A DNA stretch of 64,000 nucleotides from Trueperella pecoris. Lineage in GTDB: Bacteria; Actinomycetota; Actinomycetes; Actinomycetales; Actinomycetaceae. Below the pieces are notes generated by a model that ran no database searches, was not told the origin of the DNA, and worked only from the letters and a program-made list of their open reading frames with translations. The DNA lies in assembly GCF_014926385.1 (NCBI RefSeq), contig NZ_CP053291.1, positions 62,001 to 126,000 on the forward strand, written 5' to 3'. Below, in pieces: positions 45,764-56,344 of the stretch. A program made the translations under genes and the position numbers. The stretch's first letter is position 1. Every line of letters begins with the position of its first letter.

Positions 45764-47062
45764 ATGAAAGTTAAGAAGCTAGGAGCCCTCGCGGCTGCCG
45801 TAGCACTGTCGCTGACTGCGTGCACCGGCGGATCTGGCTCGAATGCGGCCACCTCCACTGGCACCGGCAGCGCTGACGGAAAGCTCACGGGCGAGATCAC
45901 CTTCCAGACCTGGTCTCTGAAGAACGAAAAGTTCACCCCCTATTTCGAGAATCTCATCAAGGAATTTGAGTCCCAGAACCCCGGCGCCAAGGTCAAGTGG
46001 CTTGACCAGCCGGGCGACGGCTACGAAGACAAGGTCCTCCAGCAGGCCGAGTCGGGCGAGCTGCCCGACGTCGTCAACCTGCCACCCGAGTACGCATACG
46101 CGCTCGCATCAGTGAACATGCTCGTCGACCTCAACAAGGACTCGAAGGTCATTAAGGAATACGTTCCCGGCGGCGTCGGCGCCTACACATTCGACGGGCT
46201 TGAGGGAGTCTACGGATTCCCCTGGTACCTCGGTACCGAGTTGAACTACTGGAACACCGAGCTGCTCGAGAAGGGCGGCATGACTGAGGCTCCGGCAACC
46301 TACAAGGAGACCTGGGAGCTTGCAGCCAAGCTCGGCGAGCAGGGCATCCCCACGATCTCTGACCTGCCCAGCCCGAAGGGCCTACAGATCATGGTCTCGG
46401 ATGCAGGCGGCAAGCTCGACATCATCAAGGATGGCAAGTTCGTCTTTAATACCCCCGAGGCCGAGGCGATTATCGCCACCTACGTCGATCTCTACAAAAA
46501 GGGTGCCATCACTCCCGAGGCACTCCAGAACGCTGGCGCCGCAAACGCCAACGTCAACAACTTCAACAAGGGCACCGTTGCCTGGACCACCGCTGGCCCG
46601 AACTACATTGACAAGGACGTCGCGGTGAACTCCCCGACCCTCCTGCCCAAGGTTAAGGTCAGCCACGGCTTCGGCAACCCGCCGCTCTTCGTCCAGGGCA
46701 TCTCGGTTTCCAAGCAGTCCAAGAACCCTGAGCTCGCCATGAAGTTCGCCGAGTTCGTGACCAACACGGACAACCAGATCGCCTTCGTCAAACTCGCCGT
46801 CGGCTTCTTCCCGGGCACGATCGCCGCTAACGCAGATCCGTCGAAGTTCGCGCAGGCAGCCCAGAATCCGGAGCAAAAAACTGCCACGGAGCTAGCCGCC
46901 AAGCAGATGGATGCCGCCAAGATGACCGGTAACCCGCGTTACACCGACGAGATGGAGACCTTCGCCAAGCAGCAGATCGCGCTTGCTGTTAAAGGCGAGA
47001 TCACGCCGAAGGAAGCCCTCGACAAAGCTGTTGAACACGCCCAGCAGACTCTGCAGAAGTAA
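45764..47062 (+). CDS. Sugar ABC transporter substrate-binding lipoprotein
   Basis: 432 residues from ATG 45764, 37 nt after the GH5-like gene, with GAAGGAG 7 nt upstream. The open frame extends 142 codons upstream, but only this start gives a signal peptide (MKVKKLGALAAAVALSLTAC, lipobox LTAC). Mature SBP_bac_1 fold: ITFQTWSLKNEKFTPYFENL, VVNLPPEYAYALASVNMLVDL, YWNTELLEKGGMTEAPATYKE. It captures the oligosaccharide for the two permeases that follow. Confidence 0.95.
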   Translation: MKVKKLGALAAAVALSLTACTGGSGSNAATSTGTGSADGKLTGEITFQTWSLKNEKFTPYFENLIKEFESQNPGAKVKWLDQPGDGYEDKVLQQAESGELPDVVNLPPEYAYALASVNMLVDLNKDSKVIKEYVPGGVGAYTFDGLEGVYGFPWYLGTELNYWNTELLEKGGMTEAPATYKETWELAAKLGEQGIPTISDLPSPKGLQIMVSDAGGKLDIIKDGKFVFNTPEAEAIIATYVDLYKKGAITPEALQNAGAANANVNNFNKGTVAWTTAGPNYIDKDVAVNSPTLLPKVKVSHGFGNPPLFVQGISVSKQSKNPELAMKFAEFVTNTDNQIAFVKLAVGFFPGTIAANADPSKFAQAAQNPEQKTATELAAKQMDAAKMTGNPRYTDEMETFAKQQIALAVKGEITPKEALDKAVEHAQQTLQK

Positions 47063-47083
47063 GAAACCGGAGGGGACGAGCTC

Positions 47084-48103
47084 ATGAAATTGCAACGTTG
47101 GTACATTCCCTACCTCCTCGTGTTGCCCGGCGTCGTGTGGGTCCTCGTATTCGCGCTGTGGCCCTTCCTCAACACCGTGGCACTAGCTTTCACCGATGCT
47201 CGTCCCCTCCAGCCTGCGAACTTCGTCGGACTGGATAACTTCCGGATGTTGTTCTCCGACGAACGTTTCACCTACGCACTGACTACGTCACTCGTGTACG
47301 TGGTGGTGTGCGTGCCATTCTTGACATTCCTGCCCCTACTCTTGGCACTCCTCCTCCATGAGAAGATCCCGGGCGTGGGATTCTTTAGGACGACGTTCTA
47401 TTTCCCGGTCATTGCCTCGGCCGTCGTCGTCGCCATCGTATGGGAATTCCTCTTCTCCGGATCTGGCACCGTTAACGAGGCGTTGAAATTCTTCGGGATG
47501 ATCGACCGGCCCATCGAATTCCTCTCTGACCGTTGGCTCCTCATTGCCTGCGCGATCGGGCTGACAGTGTGGAAGGGCTTAGGCTACTACATGGTCGTCT
47601 ACCTCGCCGCGCTGTCGAACATCGGGCGCGAGCTCCACGAAGCCGCTGCGATCGACGGAGCCGGCCGCTGGCGCCGCTTCTGGTCGGTGACAGTGCCGGG
47701 CGTGCGTGGCCCCATGATGCTGGTGGCCGTCCTCATCTGCGTGGCTGCGATGCGAGTTTTCACCGAGCTTTACGTTCTGTCCAACGGCTCGGGCGGCCCC
47801 GGCGGACGCTCGATGTCCGTGGTGATGCTCATCCAAGCGATGGGCAAGGGCCTGGGCGGGCAAATCGGTTACGCCTCGGCCATCTCTCTCGTCCTGTTCT
47901 TCCTCACGCTGGTTCCGCTCGCGATCGTCGGCTTTACCTCCAACCGCGACCTCATCCGCGATGCGATGGCCGCTCGTCGTTCCAAGAAGACTGTCAAGCA
48001 GCTCATCGCCAAGCGCCGCAAAGAAGCCGAGACCGTACCCGATACCTCTATGCCGCTCGTTGCGGCCAGCGCCGGCAAAACTCTTGAGGAGAATGCACGA
48101 TGA
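47084..48103 (+). CDS. Carbohydrate ABC transporter permease (MalF-type)
   Basis: 339 residues, six membrane helices. EAA loop ELHEAAAIDGAGRWRRFWSVTVPGVRGP, and LSNGSGGPGGRSMSV in place of the usual TGGGP. The cytoplasmic C-terminal tail of about 45 residues is long and charged. It starts 21 nt after the binding protein and overlaps the next permease by 4 nt. Confidence 0.93.
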   Translation: MKLQRWYIPYLLVLPGVVWVLVFALWPFLNTVALAFTDARPLQPANFVGLDNFRMLFSDERFTYALTTSLVYVVVCVPFLTFLPLLLALLLHEKIPGVGFFRTTFYFPVIASAVVVAIVWEFLFSGSGTVNEALKFFGMIDRPIEFLSDRWLLIACAIGLTVWKGLGYYMVVYLAALSNIGRELHEAAAIDGAGRWRRFWSVTVPGVRGPMMLVAVLICVAAMRVFTELYVLSNGSGGPGGRSMSVVMLIQAMGKGLGGQIGYASAISLVLFFLTLVPLAIVGFTSNRDLIRDAMAARRSKKTVKQLIAKRRKEAETVPDTSMPLVAASAGKTLEENAR

Positions 48104-49032
48104 GGACGCAACAACACGACATCCCCGCAACCGCCGTTCCCACACCGCAGCCGGTTCGCGTTAACCACGATCGTCCCTACCGTATGAAGGGTTCGGTGGA
48201 CATTCTCAAGCCCTCCCTCGGCGGCCTCATCGCTAAGTATGTGCTCCTGTTTGCCATCCTCGTGGTCATGGTCTTCCCCTTCCTGTGGCAGCTGTCGACC
48301 TCCTTCAAGGGGGCAGTGGAAAACATCTACGACTTCCCTCCCTCCATCATCCCCCAGGCGCCGACTCTCGATAACTACCGGACGGTGTTCAACACGATCC
48401 CGGTGCTCACCTACGCCTGGCATTCGCTGCTGGTGGGTGTAGGCACGGTGCTCACTAACGTCGTCTTCGCAACCCTCGGCGGCTACGCACTTGGTTGCAT
48501 GACCTTCCGCGGCAAGGGACTCGTCTTCGCCGTCCTCTTCTCCACGCTGCTCCTGCCCGGCGAGGTCACGCTGACCTCTCAGTACCTGACGGTCAAGTCC
48601 CTCGGCATGGCCAACACGTTGTGGGGCGTCTTCATCCCGGGCGCGATTTCGGCGATCAATATCCTCCTGGTGACCGCCGCGTGCCGCATGATCCCGAAGG
48701 AAATCCTTGACGCCGCCACCATGGACGGAGCTAACACCCTTCAGCGCCTGCGCCACATTGTCTGGCCAAATATTCGTGGCATGGTCTCGGTGGTCGCGCT
48801 GTTTGCCTTCATCGGCGCGTGGGACGACTTCCTGTGGCCGTTGGTGGTTCTTTCCGACCCGGCCAAGTACACCCTGACTGTCGGCATGGAATACCTCAAC
48901 TCGAGCCTCGGCGCTAACCCGCGTGCGATCGCCGCCGGCACGATGATCGCACTCGTGCCGATCATCCTCCTCTTCGCGACCCTCCAGAAGCAGTTCTTCA
49001 AGGGCGTCGAGGAAGGCGGCGTGAAGGGATGA
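48100..49032 (+). CDS. Carbohydrate ABC transporter permease (MalG-type)
   Basis: 310 residues. About 45 extra-membrane residues precede six helices. EAA loop ILDAATMDGANTLQRLRHIVWPNIRG; C-terminal LQKQFFKGVEEGGVKG is the standard MalG ending. It overlaps both neighbours by 4 nt, so translation of the transporter and the hexosaminidase is coupled. Confidence 0.93.
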   Translation: MRTQQHDIPATAVPTPQPVRVNHDRPYRMKGSVDILKPSLGGLIAKYVLLFAILVVMVFPFLWQLSTSFKGAVENIYDFPPSIIPQAPTLDNYRTVFNTIPVLTYAWHSLLVGVGTVLTNVVFATLGGYALGCMTFRGKGLVFAVLFSTLLLPGEVTLTSQYLTVKSLGMANTLWGVFIPGAISAINILLVTAACRMIPKEILDAATMDGANTLQRLRHIVWPNIRGMVSVVALFAFIGAWDDFLWPLVVLSDPAKYTLTVGMEYLNSSLGANPRAIAAGTMIALVPIILLFATLQKQFFKGVEEGGVKG

Positions 49033-50657
49033 TCGCCTGGGCGGCGATTCCGCAACCACGGTCCTTCACCCCGGCGGGCGGGCGGCTCCTCCTGGCCGAC
49101 GTCACGGTAGTGGGCGGGCCCGGATGCGAACGGGAGGCCGAGCGTTTGCGGGCCGAACTTCGTGAGCGTGGTCTGACGACGCCGTCGGGAAGCGCGCCGG
49201 CCGGAAACGGCGGGACGATCATCTCGCTCAAGCTCGACCCGGGCCTCGACGCCATTCCCGGCACGATTGACGCCGAGCGGGCCGAAATTGTCGTCACGAT
49301 GGACGGCGTACGCATCCGTGCGGCGGCGGGCGTGGGGCTTTTCCGGGCAACGCGCCAGATCCTGCACAACGTGCGCGCTCGCGGATACGTGCCGTGCGGG
49401 GTGGCATGGGTGGCGCCCGCGGTTGCCGAGCGTGGCCTCCACCTGGACGCTGCGCGAAAGTTCTTTTCTGCGCGCTGGATCAAGGATGAGCTACGCCGGG
49501 CCGCTGACGTGGGCGTGAACGCCTTCCAGTGGCACTTCTCAGAAAACGAAGGCTTCCGCTTGGAAAATCCCGGTCACCCGGAAGTGATGTCGGCGCATGT
49601 CATCACGCGGGCCGAGGCGGCCGAGATCATCGAACTGGCCCGCGACCTGCACATCTTTGTGATTCCCTCGCTCGACATGCCCGGTCATCTTCGCAAGGCG
49701 CTGGCCGAACACCCGGATCTGCAGCTGCCCGCTGCGCAACGACCGGCCGACGCCGAGCCCCTTGCCATCCCCGATACCGGCCACGCCCTCAATATTGCCG
49801 AGCCCGCGGCGTTGGATTTTGCCCACGCACTCATCAACGACATGGCCGACGTCTTCGCCGGGTGTCACGCCTGGAACCTCGGCGGGGACGAGTTCGTGGA
49901 TTTCGCTCATATCGAGGCCTATTCTGGCTTGAGCCGCGCTGCTCGCGAGCGTTTTGGCCCCGACGCGACGGGCTTTGATCTGCTCACCGCGACTGTCAAC
50001 GAGATCGCCGACGACGTCGCGGCGCGTGGCTTCGAGCCACGCGTGTGGAACGATGGTATGTTTCGAGCTCGCCTCGTGCGCCTCGATCCCCGCGTGAAGG
50101 TTACGTGGTGGACGAACTGGCATGCCGAGATGGCGCCCGTGAACGTTGCGTTGGGTGAGGGGCACGGCGTCGTCAATTTCAATGACGCGTTGTTCTACTA
50201 CGTGCTCGGTGAAAACGCAGGCTACTGCTATCCGACAGCCGCCCGGGTGTGGGAGGCCGACTGGCATCCCGGGCTCTTCCCGAGCCTGCCGGGCGGGCAT
50301 CGCCAAGAGATCTTCGCCGGGGAGCGTGTGGGAGCTCGCGCCGCGGGGCGTGCCGGAGAGCTTACCGGAACAGCCGCGACTACGGGCGGGCGAGCGGATA
50401 TCGGTGAGCCCGCTGATGGGACGGCCGTTGGTGGTGAGATTTCACGGTCCGGATACCCGGCCCAGCTTGTGGGCGCCTACTTCTCGGTGTGGGCGGACAA
50501 GCCGCAGGCCCAATCTGCCCGCGAGGTGTCGGACGGAATCCGGCCTGGGCTTCGAGCGTTGGCTGAGCGCTCGTTCAATGCGGGAAGCAAACTCACGCTC
50601 GACGAATTTTGTGAGCTCGACGCCGCGATTGGAGTTCCCGGCCCAGCGGTGTCGTAG
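49029..50657 (+). CDS. GH20 beta-N-acetylhexosaminidase
   Basis: 542 residues, no signal peptide. GH20b-like N-terminal domain, then the catalytic barrel (ERGLHLDAARKFFSARWIKDEL). The catalytic Asp287-Glu288 pair is in AWNLGGDEFVDF, and the aromatic substrate pocket residues (WWTNWH) follow. A Gly/Ala/Thr-rich insert of about 50 residues (about 430-480) splits the C-terminal part. It releases terminal GlcNAc or GalNAc from imported oligosaccharides. Last gene of the LacI-controlled operon. The intergenic palindrome GGGCGCCGGCGCCC at about 50700 may end transcription. Confidence 0.9.
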   Translation: MIAWAAIPQPRSFTPAGGRLLLADVTVVGGPGCEREAERLRAELRERGLTTPSGSAPAGNGGTIISLKLDPGLDAIPGTIDAERAEIVVTMDGVRIRAAAGVGLFRATRQILHNVRARGYVPCGVAWVAPAVAERGLHLDAARKFFSARWIKDELRRAADVGVNAFQWHFSENEGFRLENPGHPEVMSAHVITRAEAAEIIELARDLHIFVIPSLDMPGHLRKALAEHPDLQLPAAQRPADAEPLAIPDTGHALNIAEPAALDFAHALINDMADVFAGCHAWNLGGDEFVDFAHIEAYSGLSRAARERFGPDATGFDLLTATVNEIADDVAARGFEPRVWNDGMFRARLVRLDPRVKVTWWTNWHAEMAPVNVALGEGHGVVNFNDALFYYVLGENAGYCYPTAARVWEADWHPGLFPSLPGGHRQEIFAGERVGARAAGRAGELTGTAATTGGRADIGEPADGTAVGGEISRSGYPAQLVGAYFSVWADKPQAQSAREVSDGIRPGLRALAERSFNAGSKLTLDEFCELDAAIGVPGPAVS

Positions 50658-50722
50658 GTGCCGGTGCCGCCGCACCATTAAAGCGGGCCCCGCCCGGCCC
50701 GGGCGCCGGCGCCCCCACCGCT

Positions 50723-51388
50723 TCAGAGCTGCCAGTCGATCGGCGGCGCGCCCTGCTCGCCGAGCAGGGCGTTTACCTTGGAAAACGGCTTCGACCCGAA
50801 GAATCCGCGGGTGGCAGACAGCGGCGAGGGGTGGGCGGACATGACGGTGGGCACGTCGCGCAGCAGTGGCCGGAGGTCTTGCGCCTTCTTTCCCCACAGG
50901 ACGGCGACGAGCGGTTGGTCGCGCCGGGCCAGCACTCGCACAGCGTGGTCGGTGATCTTCTCCCAACCCTTTGCGCGGTGGGAGTCGGGCGCGCCCGGCG
51001 TCACGGTGAGAACCCTGTTCAGCAGCATGACCCCGTTTTCGCACCAGGGCGTGAGGTCGCCGTGGGAGGCCGGCGTGATGCCGAGATCTTCGTAAAGTTC
51101 GCGATAGATATTTGACAGGGAGCGCGGGAGCGGACGAACGTCGCGGTCAACGGCGAAGCTCAACCCGATGGGATGGCCGGGTGTGGGGTAGGGGTCTTGG
51201 CCCACGATCAGGACGCGGACCTTGCTCAGCGGATAGGTGAAGGCGCGCAACACGTTCTCGCCTGCGGGAAGATAGCCGCGACCCGCCGCGTTTTCCTCCC
51301 TGAGGAAGTCGCCCATGGCGTGAATATCCGCCTCGACGGGGGCGAGGGCCGTGGCCCATTCCGGATCGATGATCTCGCGTAGTTCCAT
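50723..51388 (-). CDS. ung: Uracil-DNA glycosylase (family 1)
   Basis: 221 residues from ATG 51388; a longer frame exists but this start gives the family N-terminus. Removes uracil from DNA. Catalytic Asp65 in [17 protein letters not shown], uracil-specificity Asn in MLLNRVLTV, and the His loop [13 protein letters not shown] are present. TAGCGT lies 7 nt before the ATG, fitting a leaderless transcript. Confidence 0.96.
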   Translation of the reverse strand: MELREIIDPEWATALAPVEADIHAMGDFLREENAAGRGYLPAGENVLRAFTYPLSKVRVLIVGQDPYPTPGHPIGLSFAVDRDVRPLPRSLSNIYRELYEDLGITPASHGDLTPWCENGVMLLNRVLTVTPGAPDSHRAKGWEKITDHAVRVLARRDQPLVAVLWGKKAQDLRPLLRDVPTVMSAHPSPLSATRGFFGSKPFSKVNALLGEQGAPPIDWQL

Positions 51389-51395
51389 GGTCTCT

Positions 51396-51401
51396 ACGCT
51401 A
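51396..51401 (-). promoter_or_regulatory. -10 element of ung (leaderless candidate)
   Basis: On the minus strand TAGCGT ends 7 nt upstream of ATG 51388. Confidence 0.4.
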
Positions 51402-51549
51402 GCACCGCTTCGAATGGACGACGCCGTCGTCAAAGCGCTGAAGAAATCCATGCCCGCGCAGAAGCTGCCGGTTCGGTCCTACCGCCGCGGTTCGCCCCTG
51501 GTGATTCGGCGCATGCCAGCACGTGTCAGGACGTGTCGGTGCGGCGTCG

Positions 51550-51555
51550 TAAAGT
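51550..51555 (+). promoter_or_regulatory. -10 element of the DUF3263 gene (leaderless candidate)
   Basis: TAAAGT ends 6 nt before ATG 51562. The GGGAG between them is too close to act as a ribosome-binding site. Confidence 0.4.
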
Positions 51556-51561
51556 GGGAGC

Positions 51562-51819
51562 ATGGGAGAGGAACCTGAAAACGAGCTGACCGAACTCGAG
51601 CGCACGATCTTGCGCATTGAGCGCGGCTGGTGGCATCTGGGTGCGACGCGCGATCAGGCTATTCGGGGCGAGTTGGGGATGAGCCCGTCGAAGTATTACA
51701 TGCTGCTCTCGCGCATGCTCGATTCTGAGCGCGTGTGGAGGGCTGACCCGGTCCTCGTCGATCGTCTGCGCAGGCTACGCGAGGGACGCCTGGCCGAGCG
51801 CCGGAGTGGCGAGGAGTAG
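51562..51819 (+). CDS. DUF3263 domain protein
   Basis: 85 residues. Small actinobacterial family with a helix-turn-helix-like core: LTELERTILRIERGWWHLGATRDQAIRGELGMSPSKYYMLLSRML. It is probably a DNA-binding protein of unknown target. As in other actinobacteria, it is followed by a LytR_C protein gene (44 nt downstream), an association that suggests a shared role in the envelope or in gene control. Confidence 0.9.
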   Translation: MGEEPENELTELERTILRIERGWWHLGATRDQAIRGELGMSPSKYYMLLSRMLDSERVWRADPVLVDRLRRLREGRLAERRSGEE

Positions 51820-51851
51820 GTGTCGAGTCCCGCATACGCGTCGTTTCGCTG

Positions 51852-51857
51852 TAGGCT
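51852..51857 (+). promoter_or_regulatory. -10 element of the second LytR_C gene (leaderless candidate)
   Basis: TAGGCT ends 6 nt before GTG 51864. Confidence 0.4.
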
Positions 51858-51863
51858 AGGGCC

Positions 51864-52499
51864 GTGGCCACTACATATCCTGAAGACGAATTTGATCGCC
51901 AAGCCGCCGAGCGTACGACGGTTGGCGTCCACCGCGCGCCGAGCAGCTCCCGACCGTGGGTGATCGCTTTGATCGCCGTGTTGGTGCTTGCACCGCTACT
52001 GGGCATTGGTATCGGCAAGCTGGTTGCGGGTAGCGATTCTCCCGCGGCGTCCGAGACGACCGCCACGTCCGAGGCGAGCGCGGCTGCGGTGAGCACGCCC
52101 ACCGAGGTGACGACGGCGCCGTCCACTGTTCCCACGACCGCGCCGACCACGGCACCGGCCGCGCCGACCACGGCACCGACCGCGCCGACGCCGGAGCCGT
52201 CGGTGAGCGCGAGCGCGGCTGAGCCGAACCTCGCCCACAGTATCCTCGTCCTAAACGGGCGCGGCACCAGCGGTTTGGCTGGACAGAAAGCCAGGGTGTT
52301 GAAGAGCGCGGGCTTTACGAACACCGCGGTTGGCGATTACAAGAGCCAGGCTCCGGCCGAGTCCACGATCTACTACAGCGGGCGGGAATTTGCGGGGACT
52401 GCCAAGCTAGCAGGGGAGAAGCTGGGGATCGTCAACCTCGTCGACGACGCCGCGCGCGCCTCCCAACTGGGCAGCACGATTGTGGTGATCCTGCGCTAG
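51864..52499 (+). CDS. LytR_C domain membrane protein
   Basis: 211 residues. Short cytoplasmic head, one membrane helix (about 33-54, WVIALIAVLVLAPLLGIGIG), a Thr/Ala/Pro-rich spacer with a degenerate TTAP repeat (about 80-115), and a C-terminal LytR_C domain (ILVLNGRGTSGLAGQKARVLKSAGF). Same architecture as the protein at 13844 but with a longer spacer, which probably spans the cell wall. Follows DUF3263 and is ended by a strong hairpin. Confidence 0.88.
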   Translation: MATTYPEDEFDRQAAERTTVGVHRAPSSSRPWVIALIAVLVLAPLLGIGIGKLVAGSDSPAASETTATSEASAAAVSTPTEVTTAPSTVPTTAPTTAPAAPTTAPTAPTPEPSVSASAAEPNLAHSILVLNGRGTSGLAGQKARVLKSAGFTNTAVGDYKSQAPAESTIYYSGREFAGTAKLAGEKLGIVNLVDDAARASQLGSTIVVILR

Positions 52500-52517
52500 C
52501 GTCGCGTGAGCTGAAGG

Positions 52518-52556
52518 GAGCGACCCCATAAGTTGATATGGGGTCGCTCAACTTTT
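52518..52556 (+). terminator. Terminator of the LytR_C gene
   Basis: Perfect 13-bp stem (GAGCGACCCCATA 52518-52530, TATGGGGTCGCTC 52537-52549), then AACTTTT. The loop AGTTGA can also pair with TCAACT just after the stem. Confidence 0.8.
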
Positions 52557-52595
52557 AGCTGGGCGTGAAACCGGCCCGACGGCGTCGTAGAAAGA

Positions 52596-54386
<1,791 letters not shown>

Positions 54387-54399
54387 AGCGCCAAAAGCT

Positions 54400-54440
54400 G
54401 ATGGGCCCGCCGAGCGATGCTTGGTGGGCCCATCGTTTAT
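54400..54440 (+). terminator. Terminator of groEL
   Basis: 16-bp stem with two G-U pairs: GATGGGCCCGCCGAGC (54400-54415) and GCTTGGTGGGCCCATC (54419-54434), GAT loop, then GTTTAT. Confidence 0.8.
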
Positions 54441-54540
54441 GTCAGCGAGATTTAGGCGGCTGGGCGCCGGGTTGAGGAGCGGGCACGCGGGTACGCCGGT
54501 GAGGGCGGGTACGCCGGTGAGGCGCGAGGCCTGCGCGCGG

Positions 54541-56238
54541 TTATTCGACGAGACTACGCGGGAATTCCCCGCCGAAGTCGCGTCGCTCTGTGTCCTTGTC
54601 CTTGGCGCGCTCGATCTTTTCGCGCGTGGCGCGGGCGATCTCGTCGCGCCGGGCCTGCTTGACTTCCTCAGCCGTGAGAGCACGGCGCGGCGAGCCCGGT
54701 TCGAGGTCCTCGGAGGCCTCCTCGAGCGAGGAGCCCTGATGAACCGTCTGCGAGGGCGCCGCGCCGGGAGTGGCGACTCGGGGCTCAGCGGTGACGTCGC
54801 CGGGCTCATCCGGGCTCTCCAGCGCCTCGGCGTTGTTCTCAGCCTCAGAGGCTGGCGTAGGCGCGGCGGGCGGCTCGGCTTGCTCGGCGGACGAAACAGC
54901 GGGCTCGGCGGGCGGCTCGTCGTGCTGGCCGGAGGAACCCGGCTTGTCGCCGCTGACTGCGAAGTCGCCGGACGCGGCATCTTCCTTGATCCACGCCAGC
55001 TCGGACGTGGGAGACTCAGTGAGCAAGGTCCGGGGTTCGACGCCGTCCGGCCCCGCTTCCAGGGGGCCGTCCGGGTCTGTTGACGTCGAGGGCTGTGCCT
55101 GTTCCGGGTCAGGCGGCAGAGGTTTGTCCTCAAGGCTCGAGGCGTCGCTAGTGCGGGCCGGGTCGGTCGCGGTGGCGGGCGCGGCCGGTGCGGGGACAGA
55201 CGCCGAAGCGCCCGCGGGAGCAAGCCCAGGTCCACCCACTGCGGCGACCGGGGTTTCGCGTGAGCCTGCGTCAACAGCGCGGTCCACGCCGGCCTCGCCA
55301 GCGATCACACCGCCGGCCGCCGGTTCGCCGATCCCGCTCGCGGGCACCTCAACCTCCGCGGCACACTCGCCAAAGGGAACAGTGGGGCCGGTAGGCTCGG
55401 CGCTCGTCGGCGTCGGGGATGTGGGCTCGGTGAGCGCGGTCGCGCTCGCAACGGACTCCGACAGTGTCACGGGCGGAATCGGGTTGCCGTTGTCATCCAC
55501 ACGGATCACGGGAATGAGACCAGTGTTGACCTTCTCAAGCTTGGCCAGCAGGCGCTGGCGCTCGAGCTGAAGATTCTGCCGGGCCGAATCCTCCCACTGT
55601 GCGGCCAAGGGCGTGGTGTAGATGCGGCGGCGGTCAAGAAGCCGGGTAACAACCTCCAGGCGGGCTTCCAAAAAATGGATGTCGGGGATGTGAGCATACT
55701 CCTGGCGAATCTTTTCCATATATTTTTTGTACTTCTGAGGCTGGCAAGCCAAGGCACCGAGGTGAGCGTCGGTCAGGACGAGGAGGTCCATGTCCTCCGC
55801 TTCATACATCCCTGACTCCGGCATAGGGAGCGGGTGGCGGCGCATGTGGCCAATCAGCTCGCGGATGGCCTCCACGGTCTGCGGGGGAATGCCGAGGTCA
55901 AGGAAGTGCTTGGCGGCCAATGCAGCCGACGCCCCGCGATCCTCGCCGCCGTTGCGGGTATAAATCGCCTGGCCATCGGTCGAGAAGACGAGGCCGTGTC
56001 CCCACGCTGCCAGGCGCACCACATCGGCATCGTGGGCCTCGGCCGCCAGGGCGTCAATGCGGGCGAGGTGATCGAAGAGGTGCTGGGTGCCGTGGTAGGT
56101 GCGTCCGGGGCTCGACCACAGCTCAATGAGGTGGTAGCACACGCGTTCAATGTCGTCGCGCGGGGAGGTGGCGCCCACGGCAATCGCCGAACGCACAAAA
56201 GATTGCGTGACCCATTGGGGCACAACGTTACGAGACAT
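54541..56238 (-). CDS. HD-superfamily-like protein with degenerate metal site and long acidic/Pro-rich tail
   Basis: 565 residues. The first 210 residues resemble the 'predicted metal-dependent HD phosphohydrolase' family: GRTYHGTQHLFDHLARI (His49, His53) keeps the RxYHxxxHI motif. Where relatives have an HD pair (WFHDxVY), this protein has WGHGLVF (79-85), so the metal-binding Asp is replaced by Gly. From about 260 to 510 the chain is low-complexity (Pro, Ala, Glu, Ser, Thr). The end is a charged helix (EEVKQARRDEIARATREKIERAKDKD). The gene is preceded by GGAGTGAG. It probably does not hydrolyse a phosphate ester in the usual way (inference). Confidence 0.72.
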   Translation of the reverse strand: MSRNVVPQWVTQSFVRSAIAVGATSPRDDIERVCYHLIELWSSPGRTYHGTQHLFDHLARIDALAAEAHDADVVRLAAWGHGLVFSTDGQAIYTRNGGEDRGASAALAAKHFLDLGIPPQTVEAIRELIGHMRRHPLPMPESGMYEAEDMDLLVLTDAHLGALACQPQKYKKYMEKIRQEYAHIPDIHFLEARLEVVTRLLDRRRIYTTPLAAQWEDSARQNLQLERQRLLAKLEKVNTGLIPVIRVDDNGNPIPPVTLSESVASATALTEPTSPTPTSAEPTGPTVPFGECAAEVEVPASGIGEPAAGGVIAGEAGVDRAVDAGSRETPVAAVGGPGLAPAGASASVPAPAAPATATDPARTSDASSLEDKPLPPDPEQAQPSTSTDPDGPLEAGPDGVEPRTLLTESPTSELAWIKEDAASGDFAVSGDKPGSSGQHDEPPAEPAVSSAEQAEPPAAPTPASEAENNAEALESPDEPGDVTAEPRVATPGAAPSQTVHQGSSLEEASEDLEPGSPRRALTAEEVKQARRDEIARATREKIERAKDKDTERRDFGGEFPRSLVE

Positions 56239-56344
56239 CTCACTCCAAAATTTCGATGACCTCCGCGATTCTACCTACAATGGCAGTAGTATCTGAATTG
56301 ATTGATCCCCGATGCCGCCTTCGCGGCTGCGAACGTAGGTAAGA

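Noticed and set aside
47869-49059. 396-residue minus-strand frame
   Set aside because: Antisense to the MalG-type permease; very His/Arg/Asp-rich.
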